Positions 7,682-17,284 are shown, numbered from the stretch's first letter. The stretch is DNA of 64,000 nt from an uncultured Eggerthellaceae bacterium (GCA_910588985.1 CAJURO010000007.1:1-64000); one strand, 5' to 3'. Numbers and translations: made by a program. Notes: generated by a model from the sequence alone, not told the origin.

Positions 7682-9928
7682 ATGAGTTCGAACACAGCAG
7701 CGTCTCCTAAGGCGCAAACAAAAGCAGCAGCCAAACCATCAAGTGGTACCTATATTAGCTTGATGGCCTTGGTGATGATGAACGTGACCATCATCGGCAG
7801 CGTTGCCAATGATGTCCAGCAAGCCTACTATGGCCTTTCTTCTGTCACGCTCTTCATCATCGGCGCATTGGTGTTCTTCCTTCCGACTGGCCTGGTAGCA
7901 GCAGAGCTCGCCTCAGGCTGGGGTCAGCGAGGAGGCATCTTCAGATGGGTAGGTGAGGCGCTCGGTCCAGGACTGGCGTTCACGTGCCTCTTGATCCTGT
8001 GGTTCCAAACCTCGATCAACTTTGGCATGGGTGTTGCGTCTGCGTCAGCCACCATCGGGTTCTATACCCCCGATTGGGATTGGGCTGTCAAGTTCATGAA
8101 CAACCCATCGAACCAATTCTTCATCATATTGGCATGGTTGGCCTATTACTGGGGGCTTACGTGGATATCCACCCACGGCGTCAAGGCGTTCGCGCGCCTG
8201 ACGAAGTACGGCGTCATCATCGGCACGTTCATCCCCCTGGCCTTCATCGTCGTCTTCACGGTGGTTTGGCTCGCACAGGGCAACGTGTCTAACGTGACCC
8301 CAACCCCAGAGGCGTTCAATCCTTTCAGCAGCGGGTTCAGCTTGACCAATCTGGCTCTGGCCGCAGGCGTCTTCTTCAGCTTCGCGGGCATCGATATGAA
8401 TGCAGCGCACATCAAGCAATTGAAGAAGCCGCAGAAGGAGTTCCCGCTCTCGATCTTCATCGCGATGATATTAACGCTGATCATCTTCATAGCTGGCACC
8501 GTCTGCATCGCCATCGTAACGCCGAAGCAAGACATGAACCTGGTCTATGGCTTGTATCAGACCTATAAGATCCTGGGCGCTACCTTTAACTGCCCCTGGA
8601 TCTACGTCGCCTTCGTTTGGGTTGGCCTCGGGGCCTCAATGGCATCCTTGGTCACCAACATGGCAGGTCCGTCTTTCATGCTCGGACAGGCAGGACGTTC
8701 TGGCTTCCTGCCCAAGATCCTTCAGAATTCCAACAAGCACGGCATGCCGAGCCGTCTTATGTATCTCCAGATGACGTTCATGACGCTCATCGCTTTCCTG
8801 TGCTTCCTGATCCCGAACATCGAGGGCTTCGTCGTTCTGATCACCCAGGCCATCACCATCCTGTACATGATGTACTACGTGCTGATGTTCGTGTCATTCT
8901 TGAAACTGCGCCACGACCAACCTAATCGTCCGCGCCTCTTCAAAGTGCCTGGCGGCAATGTAGGTGCATGGTTGGTTGCAGGGATCGGTCTTCTGGCATG
9001 CGTATTCGGCATCGTGCTGGCCATCATCCCTCCTGCACAGGTTGCAGAAGAGGTTGGAAGCCCTGTCACCTACGTGGTCGTGATCCTCGCGATAATCGTG
9101 GTCACCTTTGGAATCTGCTTCGGTGTCTACCAGGCTTCCAAGCGTCACAACTGGGTTGACGAGAACAACGTCTTCGCTCCGTTCACGTGGCAGATCGAAG
9201 GGCTGAAGAAGCCTGCCAAGGTGCTCTCCAATGTTCCGTCAGAGATGATGAGCGAAGACCAGAATCCTATGGGCATGCCCATCAAGAAGCTGTGGAGCCC
9301 CAACGAGCAGATCGTGCTGCCTGACGAGTACATCCCTGGCAAGCATCATCCGTCCTCGCCGTCCATCGAGGCGGGTGATGACCCAGCTGCCTTGAATCAT
9401 CCTGTGAAGACAAATGGCGTTGCGAACACCGCTGTGGCTATCCCAATGAGCCAACCGACCATCATCTCGAAGAAGGCTGGGATTGGCACTGCAGCGAGCG
9501 TGGGCATCAAGGATCCCGAAGCGAAGCGTCGGGCCGAAGAGACCGTTCAGGTACAGCTCTCTCCGAATGTGCCACCTGCGCCGTCAGCTCAGGTTGAGGC
9601 CGTGAAGATCCCAGCCGATGTAACAGCTGATGCACAAGCTGCGACAAAGGCTGAGCATGAAGCTTTGGCAAAGGAGAAGGCTGCTGAAGCGGCAGCTAAG
9701 AAGTATGCCATCGAGGCGCAAGCCTATGAGGATCAAGTGGAGGCGGATAGCGGTCTGCTTGCCGCCGAGCGGAAGGTCAAAGAGGCTACTGCAGCCGCGC
9801 AACAAGCGCACGATGCGGTGAGCGAGACCTCATCGACGCCCTCGAAGGCAGATGCTCCGAAGGCTGACGCCCCTGCGGCATCTGGAAGCACATCGGATGC
9901 AACGGATGCGCAAGGAGCTGACAAGTAA
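7682..9928 (+). CDS. APC-family amino acid antiporter with long coiled tail
   Basis: A 748-residue transporter. Residues ~10-490 form a 12-helix APC core with strongest resemblance to glutamate:GABA antiporters (GadC type), for example ELASGWGQRGGIFRWVGEA after helix 2 and a FFSFAGIDMNAAHIKQLKKP segment near helix 6. After the membrane core come ~250 residues of hydrophilic sequence with a proline-rich part and an Ala/Glu/Lys heptad-like stretch (~650-715) that is probably coiled coil. GadC has a much shorter C-terminal plug. ATG 7682 is chosen because AAAGGGGTGA precedes it. It heads an island with a second permease and three peptidase/amidase genes and probably exchanges an amino acid for its decarboxylation or deamidation product. 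Confidence 0.85.
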   Translation: MSSNTAASPKAQTKAAAKPSSGTYISLMALVMMNVTIIGSVANDVQQAYYGLSSVTLFIIGALVFFLPTGLVAAELASGWGQRGGIFRWVGEALGPGLAFTCLLILWFQTSINFGMGVASASATIGFYTPDWDWAVKFMNNPSNQFFIILAWLAYYWGLTWISTHGVKAFARLTKYGVIIGTFIPLAFIVVFTVVWLAQGNVSNVTPTPEAFNPFSSGFSLTNLALAAGVFFSFAGIDMNAAHIKQLKKPQKEFPLSIFIAMILTLIIFIAGTVCIAIVTPKQDMNLVYGLYQTYKILGATFNCPWIYVAFVWVGLGASMASLVTNMAGPSFMLGQAGRSGFLPKILQNSNKHGMPSRLMYLQMTFMTLIAFLCFLIPNIEGFVVLITQAITILYMMYYVLMFVSFLKLRHDQPNRPRLFKVPGGNVGAWLVAGIGLLACVFGIVLAIIPPAQVAEEVGSPVTYVVVILAIIVVTFGICFGVYQASKRHNWVDENNVFAPFTWQIEGLKKPAKVLSNVPSEMMSEDQNPMGMPIKKLWSPNEQIVLPDEYIPGKHHPSSPSIEAGDDPAALNHPVKTNGVANTAVAIPMSQPTIISKKAGIGTAASVGIKDPEAKRRAEETVQVQLSPNVPPAPSAQVEAVKIPADVTADAQAATKAEHEALAKEKAAEAAAKKYAIEAQAYEDQVEADSGLLAAERKVKEATAAAQQAHDAVSETSSTPSKADAPKADAPAASGSTSDATDAQGADK

Positions 9929-9940
9929 GGTTTCGTGAAC

Positions 9941-9970
9941 AGGGTCGCATCGGCGCATCGATGCGACCCT
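9941..9970 (+). other. Perfect 11-bp hairpin between two permease genes
   Basis: AGGGTCGCATC (9941-9951) and GATGCGACCCT (9960-9970) are perfectly complementary around an eight-base loop. No U-run follows, so it is a poor terminator. Lying 12 bases after one permease stop and 21 bases before the next start, it fits an mRNA-stabilising or processing hairpin that sets different levels for the two proteins. Confidence 0.7.
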
Positions 9971-9991
9971 GAGCGAATGAGAGGTGCGACC

Positions 9992-11524
9992 ATGAGCGAT
10001 ACAACGACAAAGACAACAACGGAGGTGCAGCAGAGGTCATCAACTGCTCATGCACTGCAGGCCCCTCCTGCTCCTTCGAATGGTCAGGGCAGCGTCACTG
10101 ACTCTGCCACTGATGCACGTACATCGATGCCAGAGAACAATGGGAAGACCGTGACAAAGCCCACCGTTGCAACGACGCAAAAGAGCGGGGACACGTTCAA
10201 GGCAACGTTGACCGTAAAAGATATGGTGGTCTGGGGACTCATCACCATGGTTCCCATCTCACCTATGGCTGTCTACGGTGGCGTTTTCGCTGATTCTGGC
10301 GGCATGCCAACGCTGGCGTTCTTGATCGGCTTCGTCGCCGTCCTGTTCTCGGTGTTCTCTTTCGGCATCATGATCCAACATTTCCCGTCATCGGGATCGA
10401 TCTTTACCTATGTGAGCCATGTCTTCGGCAAGATGCCTGGGTTCATTGCGGGATGGTTGATGCTCTTGCAGTATCTGGTGAGCCCTGCCATGGTCTATCT
10501 CATCGCAGCTATCGCTATTCACAGCATGCTGCCCGATGTGCCCATCCTGGCGCTTTGCTTCGGATTCCTTGCCATCGTTGCCATCGTGTCGCTCATTGGC
10601 ATGAAGACGGCGATGATGGTGAACAAGCTCGCGCTTGTCGCGCAGCTTGTGATCCTGGCGTTGTTCGTGGTCTGCGGCATCGTGTTTGTGGTGCAGCATC
10701 CTGAGAGCGCCAGCTTCTCGTCAACCAACCTGTTCAATCCATCGAAGTTCGAATTTGGCGGCACGATGTCGGCTGTTTCGCTGGCGGTCATGTCCTATGT
10801 GGGCTTTGGAGCCATCGCCACGCTCACTCAGGAGGCGAAGGATCCCCAGCATGGCCCATCACGCGCTATGATGGTGATGGCCATTCTGCTCTGCGTGCTT
10901 TACGTTCTGCAGTGCTTCATCGCCACCTGCATCGATCCATCTGGTGCTGCTTTTGCAGGCAATACGGACAATGCCTTCTATGCGGTAGCCAAGATGGCCG
11001 CTGGGCCTTGGCTCATGATCGTTTGCGCGGTGGGCGTGGCGCTCGCGCAAGGCGTGTTCACCGCGATCGCGCAGCAGAACTCCATCGCGTTCGTCATGTT
11101 CACCATGGCGAAGGGCGGATGCCTTCCAAAGTTCATGGCGAAGATGGACAAGCGCACCAACTCCCCATTGAATGCGGTTCTCTTCATCATCGGTCTGTCC
11201 ATCGTCCTGACGCTCATCTTCCAATTCAGTGGCATCAACATGAACACAGTCGTGAAGATCTCGAACTTCGGCGCCTTGTCCACCTACACGCTGCTTAATC
11301 TCTCCGTCATCGTCTTCTGCTGGTTCCAGCTGAAAGAGCGTACAGGCGCGAAGGCCCTGTTCATGCATTTGATCTTCCCCGCTTTTGGTGCCCTTATCTG
11401 CTTTGCCATCATGCTCTCTGTGGGCGATGTAGCGCTTATCGTTGGCGTCATTTTCATCCTGATCGGCATCGTTTACTACCTCGTCCTGACCAAGGTGATG
11501 AAGCGGCAGATCAATCTCGGTTAA
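9992..11524 (+). CDS. APC-family amino acid permease
   Basis: A 510-residue permease. About 75 hydrophilic Ser/Thr/Ala-rich residues precede a 12-helix APC core that starts near TLTVKDMVVWGLITMVPISP. Typical family features include GSIFTYVSHVFGKMPGFIAGW between helices 2 and 3 and SYVGFGAIATLTQEAKDPQ at helix 6 to loop 6-7. ATG 9992 is chosen over the upstream GTG 9935 because GAGAGGTGC precedes it and the GTG lies inside the hairpin region. It is part of the peptide/amino-acid island and probably imports an amino acid or small amine. Specificity is not readable. Confidence 0.85.
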   Translation: MSDTTTKTTTEVQQRSSTAHALQAPPAPSNGQGSVTDSATDARTSMPENNGKTVTKPTVATTQKSGDTFKATLTVKDMVVWGLITMVPISPMAVYGGVFADSGGMPTLAFLIGFVAVLFSVFSFGIMIQHFPSSGSIFTYVSHVFGKMPGFIAGWLMLLQYLVSPAMVYLIAAIAIHSMLPDVPILALCFGFLAIVAIVSLIGMKTAMMVNKLALVAQLVILALFVVCGIVFVVQHPESASFSSTNLFNPSKFEFGGTMSAVSLAVMSYVGFGAIATLTQEAKDPQHGPSRAMMVMAILLCVLYVLQCFIATCIDPSGAAFAGNTDNAFYAVAKMAAGPWLMIVCAVGVALAQGVFTAIAQQNSIAFVMFTMAKGGCLPKFMAKMDKRTNSPLNAVLFIIGLSIVLTLIFQFSGINMNTVVKISNFGALSTYTLLNLSVIVFCWFQLKERTGAKALFMHLIFPAFGALICFAIMLSVGDVALIVGVIFILIGIVYYLVLTKVMKRQINLG

Positions 11525-11562
11525 TCCGTATCACATAGAAACATCGATCAAGGAGAAGCATC

Positions 11563-13053
11563 ATGTCAGAAACAAAAGCATCATCATTTACCGTGACTTT
11601 GAACGAGCCCGATAAAGCACCTGCAGCCGAATCGGCCGTTCCTGAGCCATCGAACCGTGATTACACCTGGAGGAAAGGACGTCAGTCCATCAAGTACACT
11701 GCGACTGCAGAACTGCTGCCTCTTCACGAAGACGACGGAACCCTTATCGGGCATATGTTCGCGCTATCCTATGTGAGCGACGCTCAGGACAAGACCGATC
11801 GCCCTGTCACCTTCTGCTGGAATGGCGGCCCTGGCGGATCGTCGGCCATGGTCAACATCGGTGGCCTTGGTCCGCGTCACGTGCCGATCTCAAGTCAAGA
11901 GCAGCTGCCTTGCCCTACGCAGCCAGTCGACAATCCCTATTCGCTTCTCCCTGAGACCGATCTTGTTTATTTGGATGCTATGGGTACAGGGTATTCGAAG
12001 ATCGCAAAGGATTACGATGCGAAGAAGGTCTGGGGGGTGGATGGTGATGCAGACGCATTCATGCGCGGCATCGCTCAGTGGCTGACCACGCATGAGCGCT
12101 GGAACACACCGCTCTATCTCTATGGTGAATCGTATGGCACTATGCGCAACTCGGTGCTCATGCGCGTTCTTGGTGAGCGCGGCATTGCTGTGACGGGTGT
12201 CATCGAGCAGTCGACGATCCTCGACTATGCGCCAACGCTTCCTGGTAATGACCTCTATTACATGGGCATGCTTCCTGTCTATGCAGCTACGGCAAACTAC
12301 TTTGGCAAAGCGGGCAAGGGCAAGGATCAGTTCAAATGGTTCGATAAGGCATGGGCGTTCGTGGATGAGAAGTACGGCGCTGCGCTCATCAAGAGCGATA
12401 CCATCTCTGCTGCAGAGGAGAGTGCGCTGGCAAAGGAGATGTCAGAGCTCATCGGCATCGATGCTGACATCATCCAGAAGAAGCACCTGCGTATCGAGCT
12501 TGATACGTTCCGCAAGCTGCTCTTGGCCGATGAGGGCTTGTTCATCGGGCGCTATGACACGCGTTTCACTGAAGGCGCATATATGGACGTTCAGGGTGAC
12601 AATGAGTTCTTTGCAGGCGAAGACCCTTCAGGTGATGCCATCATGACGCCCGATCAGTCAGCTTGGATGAAACTCGTTCAAGAGACTGGATTCAAGGGAT
12701 CGCCTATCAATATCCTTCTTTCCTTCAAGGTGAATGCGAGCTGGAACTGGACGCATCAAGCGCCTGGCACGATGGGAAGCCCAGTGTGCCCCAACACCGC
12801 ATACGACATGGCCACAGCGCTTCGCCGCAATCCAAAGTGTCGCGTGTTGTTCTTCGGCGGCATTCATGATGCGGCAACCCCGTATTGGAATGTGAAGCAC
12901 TCCATGTCAAAGATGTTCTTGCCAGAGTATTTGAAGGAGCGCATCACGTACAAGGTGCACGAGAACGGGCATATGGCATATGAGGACCTTCCTACGCTCG
13001 AAGCGATGTCCAAGGACCTCAAAGAGTTCTATGGATTGCGTAACAAGGATTAG
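11563..13053 (+). CDS. Serine carboxypeptidase-like (S10) peptidase
   Basis: A 496-residue alpha/beta-hydrolase fold peptidase of the S10 type. Oxyanion loop WNGGPGGSSA lies near residue 87. The likely catalytic triad is Ser190 in GESYGT, Asp436 in GGIHDAATP and His470 in HENGHMAYE. No signal peptide is visible, so it should act in the cytoplasm, unlike eukaryotic secreted homologues. AAGGAGAAG precedes ATG 11563. It sits 38 bases after the second permease and 17 before the C45-like gene, so it is almost certainly in their operon, and probably trims C-terminal residues from small imported peptides or conjugates. Confidence 0.85.
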   Translation: MSETKASSFTVTLNEPDKAPAAESAVPEPSNRDYTWRKGRQSIKYTATAELLPLHEDDGTLIGHMFALSYVSDAQDKTDRPVTFCWNGGPGGSSAMVNIGGLGPRHVPISSQEQLPCPTQPVDNPYSLLPETDLVYLDAMGTGYSKIAKDYDAKKVWGVDGDADAFMRGIAQWLTTHERWNTPLYLYGESYGTMRNSVLMRVLGERGIAVTGVIEQSTILDYAPTLPGNDLYYMGMLPVYAATANYFGKAGKGKDQFKWFDKAWAFVDEKYGAALIKSDTISAAEESALAKEMSELIGIDADIIQKKHLRIELDTFRKLLLADEGLFIGRYDTRFTEGAYMDVQGDNEFFAGEDPSGDAIMTPDQSAWMKLVQETGFKGSPINILLSFKVNASWNWTHQAPGTMGSPVCPNTAYDMATALRRNPKCRVLFFGGIHDAATPYWNVKHSMSKMFLPEYLKERITYKVHENGHMAYEDLPTLEAMSKDLKEFYGLRNKD

Positions 13054-13070
13054 GAAGCGAGGGGTTTCGA

Positions 13071-14429
13071 ATGATAACCGCAGAACAACAGAGCTTCATC
13101 GATGCTGCACAGCACAATGAGGTCAATGGGTGGCAGCATATCAAGGTGAAGGGGAGTCCTTACGCATGTGGATTCCAGGAAGGGTACCTTCTTGCTGACG
13201 AGTACAAGGATGCACGAAGGGTCTATGAGTACATGACGCTTCAGACATTCGGCATGGAGTACAGCTGGTTTGCGCAGCAGTCCATTAGACTCCACAAGGA
13301 CATGCTTCCTGAGCATGTCTGCCAAGAGCTTACAGGCATGGCAGATGGTTTGAGCGCAGCGGGCGTTCCCTCAACATTGGATGACCTGATCGCATGGAAT
13401 GACTGGATGGAGATTACGGGCTACTGGTGGCCTCAGAATGCAGGGAAGATCATGAGCAGGCCGCTCATGAAGACGCCACGCAAAGAGCACTGCTCTGCTA
13501 TTGCAGCGACAGGATCCGCTACGGTCGATGGCAAACCCTATCTGGGGCATGAGAGCTTTGATGAATTCTGGAGTGGTCAGTATTTCAATGTTTGCAAGCG
13601 CGTGGAGCCTGACGAGGGATTCGCCTTCATCATGCAAGCCTCTGCTCCGTGCATGCTCTCTTCCATGACTGACTTCTATGTTACCGAGGCAGGCTTGAAT
13701 ATCACTGAGACAACGCTTGCAGGATTCGATCGATATGATGAGACTGGCATGCCTGAGTGGGTGCGCATCCGTGATGCAGTGCAGTTTTCCAAGACGATCG
13801 ATGAGTTTGTCGATCGATTGAACAAGGGAAACAACGGTGGTTATGCGAACGCATGGCTCATAGCTGATCACAACACAGGTGAGATAGCTCGCTTCGAACA
13901 GGGGCTGGAATTCACCTCGCTTGAGCGCACGAAGGATGGTACGTTCTTTGGATGCAACGCGGTGTTCGATCCACGCATCCGCAACCTTGAATGCAAGGAC
14001 AATGGTTTCAATGACCCGCGTCAGCAGACGGGAGCGCGCCGTCAGCGGTGGATGGAGTTGGTCGATCAGTACTACGGAAAGATCGACCTTGAGGTCGTGA
14101 AGAAGATGCTTGCCGACACGTATGACGTATATCTCGGTTATGACTGCCCATCAAGCCGTGACATTTGCTCGCACTATGATGTCGATCCGCAGTATTACGC
14201 CGATGATCCTGATGCAGTATGGAACGTGCCGTTCTATCCTGCGGGATCGTGCGACGCAAAGGCGGCAGGCCCTGATGATGTGAGGAACATGAAGATGTGG
14301 GGTCGTTATGGGCGAGCTGATGGCGTGGAGTTCAACGCTCATGACTTCATGGAGCAGCATCCTCTCTGGAAATGGATGGATGGCTACCTTTACGACCGTC
14401 CTACCCAGCCATGGACATTGTTCGACTAA
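13071..14429 (+). CDS. C45-like / phospholipase B-like Ntn hydrolase
   Basis: A 452-residue protein that resembles the acyl-CoA:6-aminopenicillanate acyltransferase (peptidase C45) and phospholipase B-like group of N-terminal-nucleophile amidases. The best nucleophile candidate is Cys141 in EHCSAIAATGSATVDGK, followed by YLGHESFDEF; in this group the chain is cut just before such a Cys to expose it. Asn-rich NGGYANAWLIAD near 260 fits the oxyanion region. No signal peptide is seen. The start ATG 13071 has GAGGGG upstream. The operon context suggests hydrolysis of an amide bond in an N-acyl amino acid or dipeptide-like substrate. Exact substrate unknown. Confidence 0.75.
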   Translation: MITAEQQSFIDAAQHNEVNGWQHIKVKGSPYACGFQEGYLLADEYKDARRVYEYMTLQTFGMEYSWFAQQSIRLHKDMLPEHVCQELTGMADGLSAAGVPSTLDDLIAWNDWMEITGYWWPQNAGKIMSRPLMKTPRKEHCSAIAATGSATVDGKPYLGHESFDEFWSGQYFNVCKRVEPDEGFAFIMQASAPCMLSSMTDFYVTEAGLNITETTLAGFDRYDETGMPEWVRIRDAVQFSKTIDEFVDRLNKGNNGGYANAWLIADHNTGEIARFEQGLEFTSLERTKDGTFFGCNAVFDPRIRNLECKDNGFNDPRQQTGARRQRWMELVDQYYGKIDLEVVKKMLADTYDVYLGYDCPSSRDICSHYDVDPQYYADDPDAVWNVPFYPAGSCDAKAAGPDDVRNMKMWGRYGRADGVEFNAHDFMEQHPLWKWMDGYLYDRPTQPWTLFD

Positions 14430-14461
14430 CGAGATGCAAAGGCATCCGATTCTGCCCATAC

Positions 14462-14491
14462 GGGAGGGATCATCTTCTGAAACCTCCCTTT
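14462..14491 (+). terminator. Weak hairpin before pepC
   Basis: GGGAGG (14462-14467) and CCTCCC (14483-14488) are followed by only three T. It may partly end transcription of the upstream operon before pepC or simply be a leader hairpin. Confidence 0.35.
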
Positions 14492-14541
14492 ACATATAAG
14501 GAAACGGGAATAGAAAAGACTAGATGAGAGGAGCGATCCTT

Positions 14542-15894
14542 ATGAAACTCACAAAAGAACAGATTCATGGAATGTCGGAGTCATACAAGAAGGCGAAGGC
14601 GCAGCATATCGCCCAAAAGGCGGTCACCAAGAACGGCATCCTTCAATCTGCTGAAGATGTCGATGTGCTGAAGAGCCTTTCTCCTGCGAATTTCGCATTC
14701 GCCATCGATGTAGACAAGGAAGCAGTGGCGAACCAGAAGATGTCGGGCCGTTGCTGGATGTTCGCGTGCTTGAACACGTTGCGCTTCCACATCGAGAAGG
14801 AGCTCGACCTGCCAAAGGGCACATTCGAGCTGTCGCAAGCATATCTTGCGTTCTACAACAAGCTCGAGCGTGCAGCATGGTTCATGGATCACATCGTCAA
14901 GACTGCCGATAAGGATCTGGACGACCGCGAGGTTGATTGGTTGATCTCAGCACCAATGCAGGATGGCGGTGACTGGGATATGGTCTGTGCTTTGGTGAAG
15001 AAATACGGTGTCGTGCCGCATCAGGCAATGGCGGAGACGCATTGCACAAACAACACCGCCGAGCTCAACACAGTGCTCTCGAACCTGCTGCGCAAGGATG
15101 CCATCACCCTTCGCTCGATGGCGCGAGAAGGCAAGGATACGACCGCAACGCAGCTCGAAATGCTTGATGCGGTCTATCGCATCTTGGCTGTTTGCTTCGG
15201 CGAACCCCCCGAGAAGTTCGATTTCCAATACGAGGATGCCAAGGGCGTCTACCATGCCGATTTCGATATCACGCCGCTTGAGTTCTACAAGAAGTATGTG
15301 GGAATCGACCTTGACGATTACATCGGCGTTATCAATGTCCCTGGTGACGATAGGCCATATGACCGCATGTATGCCATCGAGGACTCTGATCAGATCCCCG
15401 AGCGACCGAATCTCTACCTCAATGTTGCGATGGACGATCTGAAGGCATTGGTCATCGCTCAGCTCAAAGCAGGCGAGCCCATTTGGTTCGGCTCTGACGT
15501 GCTACAGCATTGCGATCGCATGGCTGGGGTCATGGCGAAGGATCTCTATGACCTTGATGCGATGTTCGACATCGACCTCCATATGGACAAGGCGCAGCGC
15601 TACGACATGAAGGACAGCCTCCCAACTCATGCGATGGTGATCGCAGGAGTCGATTTTGACAAGGATGGGAAACCGTCGAAGTGGAAGATCGAGAATTCTT
15701 GGGGGACCGAGAACGATGGCAAGAAGACAGGCAACAACGGTTACTTTGTTTGCGATGATTGGTGGTTCGATAACTTCGTGTATGAGGTTGCGATCAACAA
15801 GAAGTACATGACCGATGAGCAGAAGAAGGTCCTTGAGACCGAGCCGATCGTATGGCCGTTCTGGAACAGCTTTAATCCCGTGTCAAGCTTGTAG
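14542..15894 (+). CDS. pepC: Aminopeptidase C (bleomycin hydrolase family, C1)
   Basis: A 450-residue cytoplasmic cysteine aminopeptidase. The papain-like triad is visible as Cys71 in SGRCWMFACLNT, His363 in THAMVIAGV and Asn385 in WKIENSWGT, with length and order as in PepC/bleomycin hydrolase, which forms a hexameric self-compartmented barrel. ATG 14542 is preferred to ATG 14524 because AGGAG lies about ten bases upstream and the protein then begins MKLTKEQI, as in the family. It lies 112 bases after the C45-like gene on the same strand and would finish degradation of imported peptides. Confidence 0.93.
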   Translation: MKLTKEQIHGMSESYKKAKAQHIAQKAVTKNGILQSAEDVDVLKSLSPANFAFAIDVDKEAVANQKMSGRCWMFACLNTLRFHIEKELDLPKGTFELSQAYLAFYNKLERAAWFMDHIVKTADKDLDDREVDWLISAPMQDGGDWDMVCALVKKYGVVPHQAMAETHCTNNTAELNTVLSNLLRKDAITLRSMAREGKDTTATQLEMLDAVYRILAVCFGEPPEKFDFQYEDAKGVYHADFDITPLEFYKKYVGIDLDDYIGVINVPGDDRPYDRMYAIEDSDQIPERPNLYLNVAMDDLKALVIAQLKAGEPIWFGSDVLQHCDRMAGVMAKDLYDLDAMFDIDLHMDKAQRYDMKDSLPTHAMVIAGVDFDKDGKPSKWKIENSWGTENDGKKTGNNGYFVCDDWWFDNFVYEVAINKKYMTDEQKKVLETEPIVWPFWNSFNPVSSL

Positions 15895-15959
15895 GTGCAG
15901 TACGGGACAGCTTCTGTGCCGCATTCAAAAGATGTCACGCTGTTGTGACAGCTCATGGA

Positions 15960-15990
15960 GAAAGCGCCGCCCTGAATGGGCGACGCTTTC
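15960..15990. terminator. Bidirectional terminator-like hairpin
   Basis: GAAAGCG (15960-15966) pairs with CGCTTTC (15984-15990), and the inner CGCCC with GGGCG, around a short loop. It lies between convergent pepC and aminotransferase genes. No long U-run is visible on either strand, but the place and GC-rich inner stem fit transcription ending in both directions. Confidence 0.5.
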
Positions 15991-16045
15991 GTGTGGGCAG
16001 AGATCCGTTAGCTCAGAGTGCTTCGCAAAGAAGCTAGCGTGAGGC

Positions 16046-17278
16046 CTAGCCCTTCAGCTCGCTTGCCAACACATCGGCAAGGCGCTTGATGCCGTCTCGG
16101 ATCGTCTCCTCGTCAGCATTGGTGAAGTTCAGGCGCATCGTGCTATATGCCCCAGGCTCGGGATAGAACGGATCGCCAGGGACGAAGGCAATGTTTTGCT
16201 CAAGCGCTTTCGGAAAGAGGTCCATGGACCGTATGCCTTCAGGGAGCGTGACCCAAAGGAACATGCCGCCTTCAGGCTTAGTGAACTGCACGCTTTCGGG
16301 GAAGAATTCCTCCATAGCATCGGTCATGGCCTTTGCCTGCGTGCGGTAGAGATCGCGAATCTTCACAAGGTGCTCATCGAGGTCATGATGCTCAAGGTAA
16401 TCGACGATCACATACTGGGCGAATACGTTCGTATGGAGATCAGCGGCCTCTTTTGCAATAGAGAGGTTGCGCAGAAGCTCGTGATCCTTGGTGAGCAAGT
16501 AGCCGACGCGCATGCCAGGGGTGACGGTTTTGGAGAACGATCCCATGATCACGCCGTGCGGGAGTGCGGTACCGCCAATATAGGGGAGAGAGTCGCCTTC
16601 GAAGCGAAGCTCTCCATAAGGGTCGTCCTCAACAACGACGATGTTGCGATCCTTGAGCGCTTCGCGTACAAGCTCGCGCCCCCTTGCTGAATAAGTGAGC
16701 CCTGTAGGGTTCTGGAAATTCGGGATCATGTAGATCATCTTCGCGCCCTTATCGAGCGCTTCGTTCAGCTTGTCGATGTTCAAGCCTTCGTCGGTGAGCT
16801 CAACCTGATGGAAAACTGGCTGCTGCATGGCGAATGCTTGGATGGCGGCAAGATAGGTCGGCTTTTCAACGATGACGCCATCACCCTTGTCGAGCAGCGT
16901 CTTGCCAAGCAGGTCAAGGATCTGCTGAGAGCCTGTGGTGATCAGCACATCCTCTTCAGTGTAGTCGGTGCCGAAGCGGTGATTATAGCGATCGGCGATC
17001 CAGCGACGCAGCTCAGGAATGCCTGCGGTGACAGAGTATTGGAATGCGTTCGCACCTTGCTTTTCCACGACGCGCCGCATGGATTCCATGAGATCTTCCT
17101 GAGGGAAGGAGATGGGGTTGGGAAGGCCGCCCGCGAATGAAGTCACGTTCGGGTCGGAGGCTGCTTTCAAGATGCTGCGAACGAACGAAGGCGGTGTTGC
17201 CTTTATGCCGTCTGAGAGGAGAATGTCGATATCGGTAGTGTGTGTTTGCACGCTGATCACTTCCTTCGTGTTTTCCAT
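16046..17278 (-). CDS. PLP-dependent aminotransferase (LysN/MocR-like class I)
   Basis: A 410-residue fold-type I aminotransferase of the 2-aminoadipate/aromatic group. PLP Lys250 lies in GSFSKTVTPGMRVGYL, the Asn-Pro motif in NFQNPTG near 188, VVEDDPYGELRF near 212 and the carboxylate-binding Arg in MRLNFTN near the C-terminus. FAGGLPNPISFP at the N-terminus is typical of LysN-like enzymes. It would transfer amino groups between amino acids and 2-oxoglutarate in the cytoplasm. I chose ATG 17278 (second of two close ATGs). There is no Shine-Dalgarno sequence; instead TATACT sits exactly six bases before this ATG, so the mRNA may be leaderless. Confidence 0.88.
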   Translation of the reverse strand: MENTKEVISVQTHTTDIDILLSDGIKATPPSFVRSILKAASDPNVTSFAGGLPNPISFPQEDLMESMRRVVEKQGANAFQYSVTAGIPELRRWIADRYNHRFGTDYTEEDVLITTGSQQILDLLGKTLLDKGDGVIVEKPTYLAAIQAFAMQQPVFHQVELTDEGLNIDKLNEALDKGAKMIYMIPNFQNPTGLTYSARGRELVREALKDRNIVVVEDDPYGELRFEGDSLPYIGGTALPHGVIMGSFSKTVTPGMRVGYLLTKDHELLRNLSIAKEAADLHTNVFAQYVIVDYLEHHDLDEHLVKIRDLYRTQAKAMTDAMEEFFPESVQFTKPEGGMFLWVTLPEGIRSMDLFPKALEQNIAFVPGDPFYPEPGAYSTMRLNFTNADEETIRDGIKRLADVLASELKG

Positions 17279-17284
17279 GCACAA

